Positions 1 through 11,222 of a stretch of DNA of 64,000 bases are shown here, one piece after another (position 1 is the first letter of the stretch; each line of letters starts with the position of its first letter). The position numbers and the translations under genes were made by a program. A model generated the notes under the pieces. It ran no database searches. It saw only the letters and a program-made list of their open reading frames with translations, and was not told where the DNA came from. The stretch comes from Gamsiella multidivaricata (taxonomy: Eukaryota; Mortierellomycota; Mortierellomycetes; Mortierellales; Mortierellaceae). The DNA lies in contig NW_026251719.1 in the NCBI RefSeq assembly GCF_025024155.1, forward strand, positions 434,001 through 498,000. The letters are read 5' to 3'.

Positions 1-355
1 AGAATGACTTTTCTAGTGTCCGCCCGACTGAAGAGTCGTTCGATGCCTCGTCCTGATCTTCGTCGTCATCGTCGGCTATCCTAGGCGGCAGCTCCTCCTG
101 GAGAGCTGGGTCAAGCTCGGAGATAAAGAGGCGCAGAAGGACGACGAGGATGTCCGCCTTTTCGTCCTCGGACAGGAATCTGTGGGTGCGCACGAGCAGA
201 AAGGGGTTCTGATAGAGGATCGGGACGGTAAGCTGGAAGAGGGTCTTGTTGACGCGCATAAGAGATAAGAGGGTCGGCACTTGATTGAACTGTAGAAACG
301 AGAGGACGTGCTGGAGGCACTCCAATAGCAGCACCGGCTTATTTGAGGACGACAT
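1..355 (-). CDS. F-box-like protein, N-terminal part
   Basis: An ATG at 355 opens a minus-strand frame that stays open for 118 codons to the window edge, so the C-terminus lies outside. The start reads MSSSNKPVLLLECLQHVLSF, followed by a Leu-rich stretch and VPILYQNPF. This leucine pattern resembles the N-terminal F-box of the large fungal F-box/LRR families (substrate adaptors of SCF ubiquitin ligases). An acidic run (DDDDEDQDE) begins near residue 96. No LRR part is visible here, so the F-box assignment rests on pattern recognition only. It is transcribed away from the acyl-CoA synthetase gene that starts at 963. Confidence 0.55.
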   Translation of the reverse strand, partial: MSSSNKPVLLLECLQHVLSFLQFNQVPTLLSLMRVNKTLFQLTVPILYQNPFLLVRTHRFLSEDEKADILVVLLRLFISELDPALQEELPPRIADDDDEDQDEASNDSSVGRTLEKSF

Positions 356-962
356 TCTGTGATGAGACTATGAATGGTAGTCTGGTATGGCTTGTTCAGA
401 AGGCCGGATCAATGAGAAGAGAAGACATCGATCTCATCAAAGTAACTCTTCATTCCTCGTCGCCGTCGGTCTTCTTAATCCCAGCTCCATTGGCTCCATC
501 GCGCGCACTCGCTCGATCGCAGGAACACGTGGTATGAAAGGGGTAACCCCTTGCGCCACCAATTCTGACGGTGCTCAGCATGCCATGGTCGCGTGGAGTG
601 CCCTTCGACGCGACGCGACGCGATGCGACGCGACAGAAAAGACACGGCCACCACAGAGACGCGTTGCAGCGTAAACTAGAACGGCGCACGCAGCCGAGAG
701 GGTGCAGCCGAAAAGAACTTTAAAGTGGCCCGTGGCCCGAGTGCTCTGAGGGATCTCATTCGGCAATCAACATCAGCAATCAACATCAGCCTCGGCTCAG
801 GATGAATGGGCCTGACCCTCCAACCCATCCGGCCTCCTACTTCTGTCGACCCTTCTAGTCGTCTTTCTTCCTCGCTTCCACCTTCGTTCTCTCACTCCCC
901 GTTCCTCCACATCTCAATATACTCCCCGTCAACTACAGAACCTTGTCCGCTGACGCTCGAAA
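356..962. promoter_or_regulatory. Divergent intergenic region, F-box gene / acyl-CoA synthetase
   Basis: A 607-bp gap between two divergent start codons. It contains short direct repeats: GCGAC-type units around 607-635 and a repeated ATCAACATCAGC near 763-790. Pyrimidine-rich sequence precedes the plus-strand start. Small ORFs here show no convincing protein character. No defined binding site is claimed. Confidence 0.4.
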
Positions 963-3777
963 ATGGTTTCGGTAACAAGCGCCCTGGCTCTCCTATCGGC
1001 CGGGCTCTATCTTGATGGCAGAACCCGCTTCTCGCGCGATCTGAACTTTGGACTCCCTGGCCTTAGAACCAAACTATGGTAACTTTCGTCTCCTTGTGTT
1101 TGCATAATATAGCCTGTCCTCGCTCGCTACATACTAACAAAAGCTGCTACTGTATTCGCACACAGGTTCGAGCGCTTGGTCGCCAACAACGACGTCAGTT
1201 TCTACAACCGCTTTGAGGACCAATGCCGTCTACGGCCCTACGCGATCGCCCTCGTCTTCGAAGGCCATTCCTACACCTGGCGTGATCTCGAACTCGCCTC
1301 CAATAAACTCGCACACTGGTACCAAGCCCAGGGCATCGCACCCAAGGACCGTGTCGCCATGTTCATGACCAACTCCCCGCTCTTTATCATCTCCTGGCTT
1401 GCCCTCCTCAAGATCAAGGCTGTCGGTGCCTTTATCAACAACCAAATTACTGGGACCGTCCTATTGCATTCACTCAAAACCGCCAACGCCCAGCTTCTCA
1501 TATTTGATTATACGTTAGTGGATCCATTACAGAAATCGAATGCGGAGATAAAAGAGATGGGGTATAGGCTGTTTACGATCACGCCACAGGAGGAGGTGTT
1601 GGTGCGATTCGATGAACATGATAGGGATCCTTCAATGAGGTTTTTTGAATTTATGAATTGGCGGGAGTGCAGCTCCGAAGGCTATTCAAGAGAATCGCGA
1701 AAGGATGTTGTCATTGAAGACGCAGCGGCGCTTATTTATACCAGTGGGACAACCGGGTTTCCGAAAGCTGCCATCATGGACCATGGACGATGCACCTGTA
1801 TGTTCTCCTATCGTTTTTTAGCTGCTCGACAAACTACTGCATTTTTTTTTTTTCATCCTAACCGCCCTGTCTTATGAACTCGTAGTGGCCGTTGGTGTTT
1901 GGTCCGGCATATGCAAGATCACTGAAAAAGACCGTGTCTACGATTGTTTGCCCCTGTACCACTCAGCTGGAGGTAATGAAGCGCTAGCGAAACAGCAGCG
2001 CATGCGGTTGGAAAATGAATTGCATCTAACGATACTCTTTGGATTCCTCGGTCGAGATTAGCGATCATTGGGATCGGTCAGAGCTGGATATCTGGAAGTA
2101 CTATCGTCCTCGCTCGAAAGTTCTCAACCACCTATTTCTGGAAAGAAGGTACGATATCATCGCCACTTTTATCCGCTATAATTACAGCACAGCAATAAGG
2201 AAGCGCTAACACGAATCGTTTGCTGTACATGCCATAGTTCGCGAACAAGAAGTGACCTTGATCCAGTACATCGGTGAATTGTGCCGGTACCTTCTCAATG
2301 CACCCGAGAGTCCCCTGGACAAGGCCAACAAAGTCAGGATGATTTTTGGTAATGGACTGCGGCCGGACGTTTGGAGAAAGTTCCAGGAACGCTTTGATAT
2401 CCCGACCGTCTTTGAGTTCTACACCATGAGCGAAGGTATGGTGAAAGTTTGCGGCCGAGGCTTCCAATGCAGGCGGCAGAACGACCTCCCGTAACTCATG
2501 AATGAATTTTAATGTGGGGCCGTATAGCGACGAGTGCATTATTTAATCTTAACAGTGGCGAAGATGGCGCTGGCGCAGTCGGGTAAGATTTCCTTCGCCT
2601 TTTCTAATAGCATTGATCCTGAAATGAACGACTGTTATCGGGCTGCAGCGGACACGCGTTCTGACCATCTTTTTCTTTTCTTTCCTTCCTTCTGTTCTTA
2701 GATTCCGCGGTCCACTTGTTCGGTAATACATCCGGCTCATTCATAGTCGTCCGTAACGGACTCGCTCTTCGGCCCTTCATATCACGCTAACCACGTCTCG
2801 ATATGGCATTTTATAGTAAATTTCAGCCTGGGCTTCGAATCGTTAAAGTCGACCTTGACACCGAAGAGCTGATCCGCGACAAGAACGGCTACTGTATCGA
2901 AGTAAGCCTTTCGCCACTACATCTCAATTTTTACCCGCCAAAATTTGTCCCGCATTATCCTAATGACCGCTTCATTTTATTTTCTCTCTCTTCCTTTGGC
3001 CTTCCATAGTGCGAGTTCGGCGAGACAGGCGAACTACTAACCCTCGCCGACAACAAGACCAGTCAATCTCGATACATCGGTTACTTCAACCAACCGAAAA
3101 TGTCCTCTGCCAAGCTTATCCAGAACGCTTTCGAGCCCGGCGATCAGTACATGCGCACGGGCGATCTGCTGTATCGTACGCGAGACCATTTCTGGTACTT
3201 TGCCGACCGTGCGGGGGACACCTTCCGCTGGAAGGGCGAAAATGTCTCGACAGCCGAGGTTGCGGATACACTGGGGCGGGTGGAAGGAATTGCGTCCTGT
3301 ACGGTTTATGGGGTAACGGTTCCGGGACAAGATGGGCGCGCAGGCATGGCGGCTGTCGTTCTGAAGGACGGATATTGGGAGCCTGAGAAGGAAAAGGATA
3401 TGTTGCAGGGCATTCCGGATTCCGTTCTCGGAGGCGATAATTCTGTGGAAGGAAATCCTGACGCTCCAGAAAAAGGTCCCCTTACGACCATTGGGATGCG
3501 GTTGAACGAGAAGGTGCTGGAGGAGTTTATGGATCGACTGAGCACACATGCGAAGAAGAGCCTCCCGGCATACGCAATCCCGAGGTTCGTGCGAATCTGT
3601 GAGGGCGAACTCGAGGTTACGGGAACGTTCAAGAACAAGAAGGTCGAGCTCAAGAAGGAAGGGTTCGATTTGAGTATGATCCAGGAGCGATTGTATTGGT
3701 GGACCCCAGAGGGACGGTACTCGCCCTTTGGACACGCAGAGAACAAGGTTATCCTGGCTGGTCGTGCACGGCTTTAG
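963..3777 (+). CDS. FATP-type very-long-chain acyl-CoA synthetase
   Basis: Nine exons joined by hand (963-1078, 1166-1797, 1886-1972, 2062-2148, 2238-2435, 2528-2582, 2702-2722, 2817-2901, 3010-3777) give an unbroken 682-residue protein, the usual FATP length. All introns are GT...AG. Seen: the AMP-binding signature IYTSGTTGFPKAA in exon 2, LPLYHSAGG across exons 3-4, GAGAVGFRGPLVRKF across exons 6-8, and the FATP block DRAGDTFRWKGENVSTAEV in exon 9. The family (SLC27/Fat1) makes acyl-CoA from long or very long fatty acids with ATP and couples this to uptake at the plasma membrane, ER or peroxisome. A hydrophobic N-terminus (VTSALALLSAGLYL) fits a membrane anchor. Exon 7 is only 21 nt. The 3' end faces the RING gene only 86 bp away. 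Confidence 0.93.
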
Positions 3778-3862
3778 AAGACCGGAATCTCAAGGTTGTA
3801 GTGGGTCGCAGCATATGTCTGCTTTATGTCATAAATAAACACCAAATGGTTCATTGCCTAGC

Positions 3863-5173
3863 TTAGAACAGCTTTTCCGAAGATGAAAAGGAGGGAAAGG
3901 AGGAAGGCGCGGTCTTGTAGGTAACGCGATGGTCCCACTGACGAGGACCCCATCGCTTCTTCACAATCCTCCGTATCTCCTTCACAAACTGTTCCGCAAC
4001 CTCCAGTTCCGTCCTGCTCCTGTCCTTCGACGTCAACGTAACCCATTCGGCCACTTCCTTCTCAACAACACCCCATCGCGCCTTCCCCTTACCGTCCTTG
4101 ACACCATCACTCCTTCCACCATGATTTACCAGAACACTCGAAATATGTGCCAGCACCACGGGATCCACAGGGGCCGGGTCCGAATCTGTAAGCACTGCCA
4201 AGTCGCGTTCAAGAAATGGGGTCAGCAGCGGAATATCCGTCGCGACAATCTGGTCCGCTAGCGGGTATGTCTCTGCAGGGTACGGCTCCAATCCTGCAAC
4301 GTAGACATCCCTCCGCGACGGAGGAACCCCAGGTGCTGAGGGCTCTGAATCTGCATCCGTGTTGAGTCCAGCGGACGAAGAAGTGTTGGTCTGTGGTGCG
4401 TAGAGCTCTGAGGAGTCGTAGATGTGGTGGTAGCTATCGATCGGGGTCATCGATCTAGATCTGAGTCTGGAGCGCGAACGGGATCTGGAGGTAGACCTTG
4501 AGCGTGAAGGTGAAAATGAAGGTGAAAACGATCGTCGGTTGGGTCCTTGGTTTCGTTCAACACTGCGGCCTCTCTTTCTCGAAGACGAAACCTCCAAAGA
4601 TCCTGATCTAAACTGTACCTCTTCAACCTCTGTTTCCAACGACACCGCATCCAGATCCTCGGTGTCATTGTGTGGAACACCCGTACGATCCACATCCCGC
4701 ACGTCCTGCTTCTTCTCCTCATCGTGCTCTGCCAATTCCGCGACCCTCTTTAACGCGGCCCTCCACCCTGCTACCTCCCTACTCCTCAAATGCACCGATC
4801 CATGACTTCTATCCGCCACATCTTCCAATTCTCCAGCCTGTGTCCTTTGTGTCCTTCCTGACCCTGAAGCACCTATCAAACTCGATTCCTGCGTTGACAA
4901 CGTCTTTGTGATAGTGATCGTGTTCAAGATCCCGAGGGCCGTATCTACACCCCAATGGAGCATCGTCGGCTGCGCTTTGCACAGCGGGCACAGGAGTGTC
5001 ACATCGAGCCAAGCAGCGAGGCACGCAGCGCAGAACGAGTGGAAACACGGCGAGAGATACACTCGTCCACGATATGGGGCCAGGCAAATGGCACATTGCA
5101 CGCCCCCTTCTTCCTCGGTAGTCCCGAAGTCCTCATGCTTTGGCTCTGTTGGCATCGGTTCAACAGCCTCCAT
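3863..5173 (-). CDS. Topors-like RING-finger E3 ubiquitin ligase
   Basis: Single-exon gene of 436 residues. The first ATG is at 5173; the frame extends one TTG codon further up. A C3HC4 RING is complete at residues 27-65: C27, C30, C43, H45, C48, C51, C62, C65. The middle is rich in Ser/Arg (FSPSFSPSRSRSTSRSRS), followed by a Topors-like C-terminal region with an acidic/hydrophobic segment (YPAETYPLADQIVATDIPLL). Known for the family: Topors proteins are nuclear E3 ligases for ubiquitin and SUMO, with an N-terminal RING and RS-rich tail. The arrangement matches, but the substrate cannot be inferred. It is convergent with the acyl-CoA synthetase gene. Confidence 0.75.
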   Translation of the reverse strand: MEAVEPMPTEPKHEDFGTTEEEGGVQCAICLAPYRGRVYLSPCFHSFCAACLAAWLDVTLLCPLCKAQPTMLHWGVDTALGILNTITITKTLSTQESSLIGASGSGRTQRTQAGELEDVADRSHGSVHLRSREVAGWRAALKRVAELAEHDEEKKQDVRDVDRTGVPHNDTEDLDAVSLETEVEEVQFRSGSLEVSSSRKRGRSVERNQGPNRRSFSPSFSPSRSRSTSRSRSRSRLRSRSMTPIDSYHHIYDSSELYAPQTNTSSSAGLNTDADSEPSAPGVPPSRRDVYVAGLEPYPAETYPLADQIVATDIPLLTPFLERDLAVLTDSDPAPVDPVVLAHISSVLVNHGGRSDGVKDGKGKARWGVVEKEVAEWVTLTSKDRSRTELEVAEQFVKEIRRIVKKRWGPRQWDHRVTYKTAPSSFPSFSSSEKLF

Positions 5174-5316
5174 CAACTTTCATCTTAGGCAAAGATCGCT
5201 TTCTTCAAGGTCTTTAAATACACGTGATGGATATATGCAGTTCGAGTTTATTGTGAGTGCGATGGTGATTAAGGATGTTAGAGTACAAGGCCCCAGCACG
5301 GCTCCCGCGACAAACC

Positions 5317-8124
5317 TCATTCCGTAGGCTTTTTAGACACCTTCTTCTCCCTCCGAAAAGCTGCCGCTTTTCTAGGCTTGTTCGCCTGTAGCAATGCATC
5401 CTCATCATCGCGACGATCCAAATATTCCGCCTCCTCGTCCGTGATCGCGATCTCGGACTCGTCATGATGCTCACTATCCGATCCGTCCTGTTCCAGTTCC
5501 TCTTGCTGCTCCTGTTCCTGGTCCTCTGCCTCATCCAGGGCATCCTCGTCAGTCTCATCTGCATCTTCCTCTCCGTCCATCTCATTCTCCTCCTCTTCCT
5601 GTGTCTCGTCTTTCTCGACGGTCTCGTCGTCCACGACATCCTCCTCAGGATTCTCCCCCACCACCTCTTCAGAACCCGCATCGTCCATTAGCTGAGACGG
5701 CGCCTCGTTCGGATTCTTCTGCTGACGCGCCCTTGATTTTGGTCGATAATCCTTCAAAGTAATAGGTCCCAGACCCTCGTCGACTCCGTTAGGCGGCCGG
5801 TTCAACAACTCCTCCATCTGCTTCGAATCCAACAGCTCTGGTTTCCTGTACTTGTCTCCGACGACTACACCTCCCTGTTTGCAATCAAAACCCATCAGCT
5901 TCCAGTTCGAGGCTCGTCCCTGGCACGAGTAACACATGGCACATCGCTTCTGAGTGAGTGGGTCACAGATCAAGATCGTCGACTGGAAGTTGCGGTTATC
6001 CTTGTTTGCCTTTAGTTCCGCTCGCATGAGATTGATCCTCTCCACCATTTTGATAGGATCGTCGCGTGGGTGGGATAGTAGGCTAGGTTCGTTGTCAAAG
6101 TGCTTGGCGATCAAATCCTCCTCGCAGACAAAGGCGCCCGGCTGGATGCGGGTATCGTGCTGTGGTTTGATACCGTAGCCGTGGAGCCAGATACCGAGCG
6201 ATTGGGCACTACTGGCGACAAAGTAGCGAGGAGCAGGAACAGCCAAGAGACGCACAATATCGCGAGACAGTGTCGTGAGAGTACCATCCGTGAACACGGG
6301 CATCTCTCTCAGATCCATATCATCCAAACGTGTATTGGGAACATTCCTATACGAGACCATTCGAACGTTAGAAATGTACTCGAGCAAAAAAGTCCGAAAA
6401 TAAACGCTGGCAAATTTCCCACTGATTTGCTCTGCGACTTACTTGAAGACAAGACCCTTCCAGAAGTATGGCTTCTTTCCTTGCTTGAAAAGCTCTCCCG
6501 ATAACGTGTCCATCCTCACCAGCACATCATCTTCCGTCTTGACCAGGTAATCAAAGTCAAACTGGTCCGCCCATTCAATGGCCTTGTACAGCTTCTGACT
6601 CTTGCTGTCCGGTCTATCCGGTGCCGCCACAATAAACAGATCGCCCATCACCTTGTGCTCCTGCTCCAATTCCCGCTCAACTGCCGGCAACGAGTTTCCG
6701 ATAAGAAACCGATATTTCACCACAACAGCCTTGTTACGTGGGCTAGGGAACAGTTTTAATGTCGTCTCGCGGAACATCTGTCGGTTCCTGAATCCCTGTT
6801 GCGTAGCGGATGACATCACAATCATCGAAATCACCATCCTGCTATCGTTCTGACGATCTACCTCGCTCATGAGCGAACCTTCAATATTGCTCGGCGACGG
6901 TATGTTGAACGACTGGTTTGGGTCCTGAGCCATCCCTCCGGGACCAAGCTCCTGCATACCATGAGTACCGCGGGTAATGATCAACATCCATGAGCAGAGC
7001 CCCACAATGACCAAGGGAAGAACCAAGAAACGACTTGCAGAACGACCATTAATATCGCGTCCCATGAATCCGTCCTCGAGTGCATGGCTGGTGAGACGCT
7101 CCGATAGCTGCGGGAAGCCGGCCGCGAGCATCTGAGTCTTAAACCAAGGCAGGTACACCACTACAAGCAAGAGGAGAGCCTGCACAAAAGTAATGAAGAC
7201 CCATGGACGGGTCGGCTCTGTGGCAGGTCTAGAATTAATCACGACACCGATGAAGATCCAGCTGACGACATGGGCAAGAGCGATCCTGAGGACGACGTTT
7301 GGGGGTCGATATGATTGGAGCAGTCGCTGGATCGTCGCTGTTGTCAAGAGGAATGCCCAGTACATTGAGAGTCCACACTAAAAGCAGCCCAAAACAACAA
7401 CAACAATAAAGCGCCGATTAATGGCGATGATAACGGCGCAATAGTCCAGGATGAATGCAACAGGGGGGTGCCCCAGCTAGCTATGAGTGTGAATAGGCAA
7501 GCACTTTAAAGAGATACTTACCCACCTAGCGTATGAAGAAGAGAGAAATATAGACAGTGGTGAGTGCCATGAATACAAATGCACATCGTCGTATGCTTCT
7601 CCATCCTCATTCACCATCCTCACGGCAAGGCGAACTTACATGCTCGCGATCCAAAAGTCCGACTTTGTCAAAGAAAGCTCCTGACTAACGCTTTGATAAG
7701 AGCCCTCTCGATGCCGATAACGCTGCTGCTCTTCCTGTTCCTCAAAGAACTTATTATTCCTAGCAGCTGAGAGACTATACATCAATCCCAACAATCCAGG
7801 GACGCCCGCCAGGATTCGCAGCAGCGTCAAGGCCAGACTCTGCCTGGACCGAGCGAGGCCGTGTCCGTGTCCGAGATGGCCATGTCCGTGGAAGGGACCG
7901 CCACCACCGCCGTTGCCGCTGAGACCAGAGGCTCCAGGTCCTAAAGAGCTCGGTCCATAGCTGTGTCGTTTCTCCACAGGCGGGCGGTTTGGGTCTTTAA
8001 AGACATTGTGCTGGTTGTTGCTGGCATTGGCAGACCGGGGTGACCCTCGGTTATGTGCCTGGGAGAGGTTGTGGGTGGTGATCACGAGGTGGTTCGAGAG
8101 AGGGCGGACCGGAGTCGAGGGCAT
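5317..8124 (-). CDS. Multi-pass membrane protein with GT31-like glycosyltransferase domain
   Basis: Exon 1 is 8124-7640, the main exons are 7377-6443 and 6346-5317, and one or more small exons must lie between 7640 and 7377. Exon 1 is Gly/His-rich and ends in a hydrophobic helix (LALTLLRILAGVPGLLGLMY). The exon at 7377 adds about four more hydrophobic segments, then a GT31-type domain with the DXD-like KTEDDVLVRMDTL. The last exon carries the second half (LTTLSRDIVRLL, SLGIWLHGYGI) and a very acidic tail of about 110 residues. GT31 enzymes are Golgi beta-1,3-galactosyl/GlcNAc transferases, usually with a single TM anchor, so the multi-pass N-terminus is odd. The acidic motif normally before the GxxL block reads SAQSLG here. 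The middle junction is unresolved: an exon ending at 7522 fits in phase but lacks a good upstream acceptor. Confidence 0.72.
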
Positions 8125-8912
8125 CCTGGCCAGTCAATCTCTTGTTGGGGGTGTGAAGCGTGTGTTGTTTGGGTCTCCTGGTTCTCTTTCCAGCCTGGCT
8201 GCGTGGGGTCCTTGCTTGTCGAATAGGATATATACGGAGTGGGGGGATCGACGAGCGGCGGAAGAGCGATGCGAAGGGGAGAGAGTGACAATCGACAGCA
8301 AGAAGGAAGCGATTTGCTTGGATGACGAGAGAGTAAAAGGATAGAAAGCGGTTAGAGGGATGTCCGCCTAAAAATACCCCCCCAATTTGGTGTTAGGCTA
8401 CGCCAGGGCACTGCCAGCCTGTTTGAAAATATATCCCGAGGCACATAGGCTATTGGGGGTTGGAGTAGCGGTCGGGGTATCCAGGGGCACTCGCTCTTCA
8501 TTCGTCAATATATCGCCGCAATAGCAACCCGCCATCGTACCCACCATGTACTCCCCTTCCCCCTTCTCCGACGACGAGAAGGATGTGTGCGTCCATGAAC
8601 TGCACCGGCCATTTTTTATCCACACGCCATTAATGGCGGTGTCTCTCCCGGTAATCTCAAATTAATAGGACGCAGACGGCCTGCGCAGCAACGCCAACAA
8701 GCATCAGTTACAGGCGCCTTCTGCAAACTACCGTTCCCAATTGCAATTGACCATCGCACAATATGTAGCAAAACCATGGCATGCATTTATATATGTATTT
8801 TTCTACTGCCCTGCAATAAAACCTTACACGCGTGCAAGCGACCGGCCAGATCGTCTCACTCTCTCCTCCTCCGACAAACGTCTCTGCAGCTACGCTAAAT
8901 TCCTTCTATCCT
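8125..8912. other. Intergenic, upstream of GT31-like gene
   Basis: A 788-bp stretch between the GT31-like start and the 3' end of WBP1. Only short frames without protein character are seen. An ATTAATGGCGGTGTCTC-like AT/GC transition lies near 8630, and a run of Cs lies near 8380. No RNA gene was recognised. Confidence 0.5.
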
Positions 8913-10896
8913 CTATGCCTTCTTGGTCGTCTTGGCACTCGAGTCCAGTCCTCCCCACAGATACACAACTGTGAAAACCAACAACCCAACTCCCATACTC
9001 GCCGCACTCGTGTAGTACGGCTTCGCCTGAGAGATAAACCTTGGGTACTGGTCATGTCTGAGCGGATGGATCCCCACAGTCGTCACACTCTCAATGTACG
9101 ACAGACCCGGTCGCTTGTAGTTCACCGTGAACTTGTACACTCCGTACTGATCTGGCAACTGCAACGTCGTCGTGAAGGTCCCCACGGTGCTCTGATCATC
9201 CAAGGGAACCTGATCGAGCGTCTTGCGGATGTAGGGGTCCAACATGATCAGCTCCAATTGAATGTCGTCCGCAGAAAACGGGTGCCATTCGCCATCGTGA
9301 TACTCTGCAATCGAGATCGTGTAGGTCTGTCAAGAACAAAAAAAAAAAAAAACATATCGTATAAAAAGTAGACAACGGTTAGTTCACAATGCTCTTACAC
9401 AGTGCAAGTGGAGAAGTAGCTCAATGCGAATGCAAAAGGCAACACGAACCATGTTATCCTTGCTGCGGTAATGAGCGGGTGCTTCCTCCTCCTGGGGCTT
9501 GTGGTGCTGAACCGCGACAACTTCCAAAGCGCCCTTCTCCTGGAAGGTCCACTTTGTCAGCTCCTCGATGAACTTGCGGTTACCAGAGTTCACTCCCCTA
9601 ATACCAAGTACAAATCCCAAAAAAACAACGACGAGCGTGGCATCCAATTAACAAACATATCCAATCGCCCAAAGTCAAGACGACTACCTAATACAAAAGA
9701 TACAAAGCACAATCCACTTACTCCTCCTCGCCAATCTTCTTAACCTTCGACTGAAAGAACATATCCGACAACATCTCCGAGCTCCCCAGGAAGGCAACTC
9801 TAGCATTATTCCTCGCCTGCATCACCGAAACCAAACTAATGTCCTTGCCCGACACCGTCGGATCCTGATCCGCTCCTTCCTCCAAATTCACGGCCTCCCA
9901 CGAATACGCCTCCTTGGGCGCCCACAAAACCGGCGTCAACAACGAATTCCTCGGGTTGACCGTATGCGCAATACCCCTGAACAAAATTGGACCCTCAACC
10001 TTCTCCAGCGGGACAATCGCATCGATCTTCGACATTTGTGTCGAGGGATTGACTACAATAGCATCATGCTTCTCCTTGCCGAGACCGGAATCATAGTTGA
10101 AATGGTCCAGCACGGTCGTGAATCGGTTATCGTACTCGACATCGAATTCTCGAGACAGCTCCCGGAGCGTGTTGCTCATTTCGGGTGATCCCGCCACCAG
10201 CACATTGCCGCCATCCGCGACGAATCCAACCACCGCCTTTGCGCTCATTCCCTTAGGATACTCTGTTTTTTTGATATACACACGGATAAAAATGGTCCGA
10301 TTTCATTTCATGTTAGCTATTGTCTCAACTAATCCAACTGATCCATTTGATCTACTCAAAACTAATTGACCACTGTAGACATCCTTCCTCGAGAGAGGAG
10401 AGGGAGAGAGAGAGAGAAAAACAACACATACCTTTCAACTTGGGCGCAAGGAAGATAAGCTGATCAAATTGGCGTCGGTCATTTTTGCTGAGCGTGATAG
10501 GCGTGCCCACCTCATGGAGCGTAACATTGAACTCGCGGTCTAATCACAATCCAACCATCCGCACATCCAAAGGAGTCAAGTCGTGTATAAAATAAAAATA
10601 AATAAAAAAAATTCCAAAAACGCGTCGCAGCAGTTAGATGATGAAGCTTGTCGATGAAAGATTCCAGACACGACACGAACAAGGACACGGACACGGACAC
10701 GGACACGACATCACACACACGCACACACGCGCGCGCCCCTTCCCACTATCTTACCCTGCAAGTCATTCCAGAAATCCATGTAGGATACAGCATCGTCCAG
10801 ACTGTCCATAAGGACTAACGTGCGGGGTCCCGTCAAGGACCAAGCCTGGGCCACCATGGCCATCGCCAAGGTCGATAGAAGAACAGTTGCTCGCAT
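8913..10896 (-). CDS. WBP1: Oligosaccharyltransferase 48-kDa subunit (WBP1/DDOST)
   Basis: Five exons (10896-10755, 10539-10432, 10262-9722, 9597-9450, 9326-8913) splice in frame to 450 residues, typical for WBP1/OST48. The protein starts with a signal peptide (ATVLLSTLAMAMVAQA), then the family start RTLVLMDSLDDAVSYMDFW. Further matches are LDHFNYDSGLG, GIAHTVNPRN and the C-terminal VNYKRPGLSYIE. A single TM helix (MGVGLLVFTVVYLWG) sits near the end, and the tail TTKKA resembles a dilysine ER signal. It is an essential subunit of the ER-lumen complex that transfers the lipid-linked glycan to Asn in N-glycosylation. Intron 1 (10540-10754) carries a GTGTCC hexamer repeat on the coding strand. 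Confidence 0.95.
10680..10713. repeat. GGACAC hexanucleotide microsatellite in WBP1 intron 1
   Basis: Four to five tandem GGACAC units (plus-strand reading), followed by CA/CG dinucleotide runs to about 10735. It lies inside the first intron of WBP1. The same hexamer, on the opposite strand, recurs at 35456-35490. Confidence 0.8.
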
Positions 10897-11222
10897 TGCG
10901 TCCCTCAGCGTATCGGTTTCTGAGAGTGTCCTTGGAGGTTTCTTTTGATGACAAACGATTTGTCTGCTTTATTGAGGACGATGTCAGATGAAGGAAATGA
11001 TGAGAGATGAGAGGAGGAAGGAGTTTCAATGCCTGCCATCCACGCTCATTCCTCATTCCCCCACTTTTCGTGAGGGAAAAAGAACACGGCGGTTAGAAGG
11101 CCCTTAAGTCTTTTCATCGATTGAATGCCAAAATGAGCGTCCACGTCAGGGGGACTCTTTTCAATTGGTGGATAGTGCATTGCTAACGCACAGCATAAAA
11201 TACATCATATATATTGCATCTA

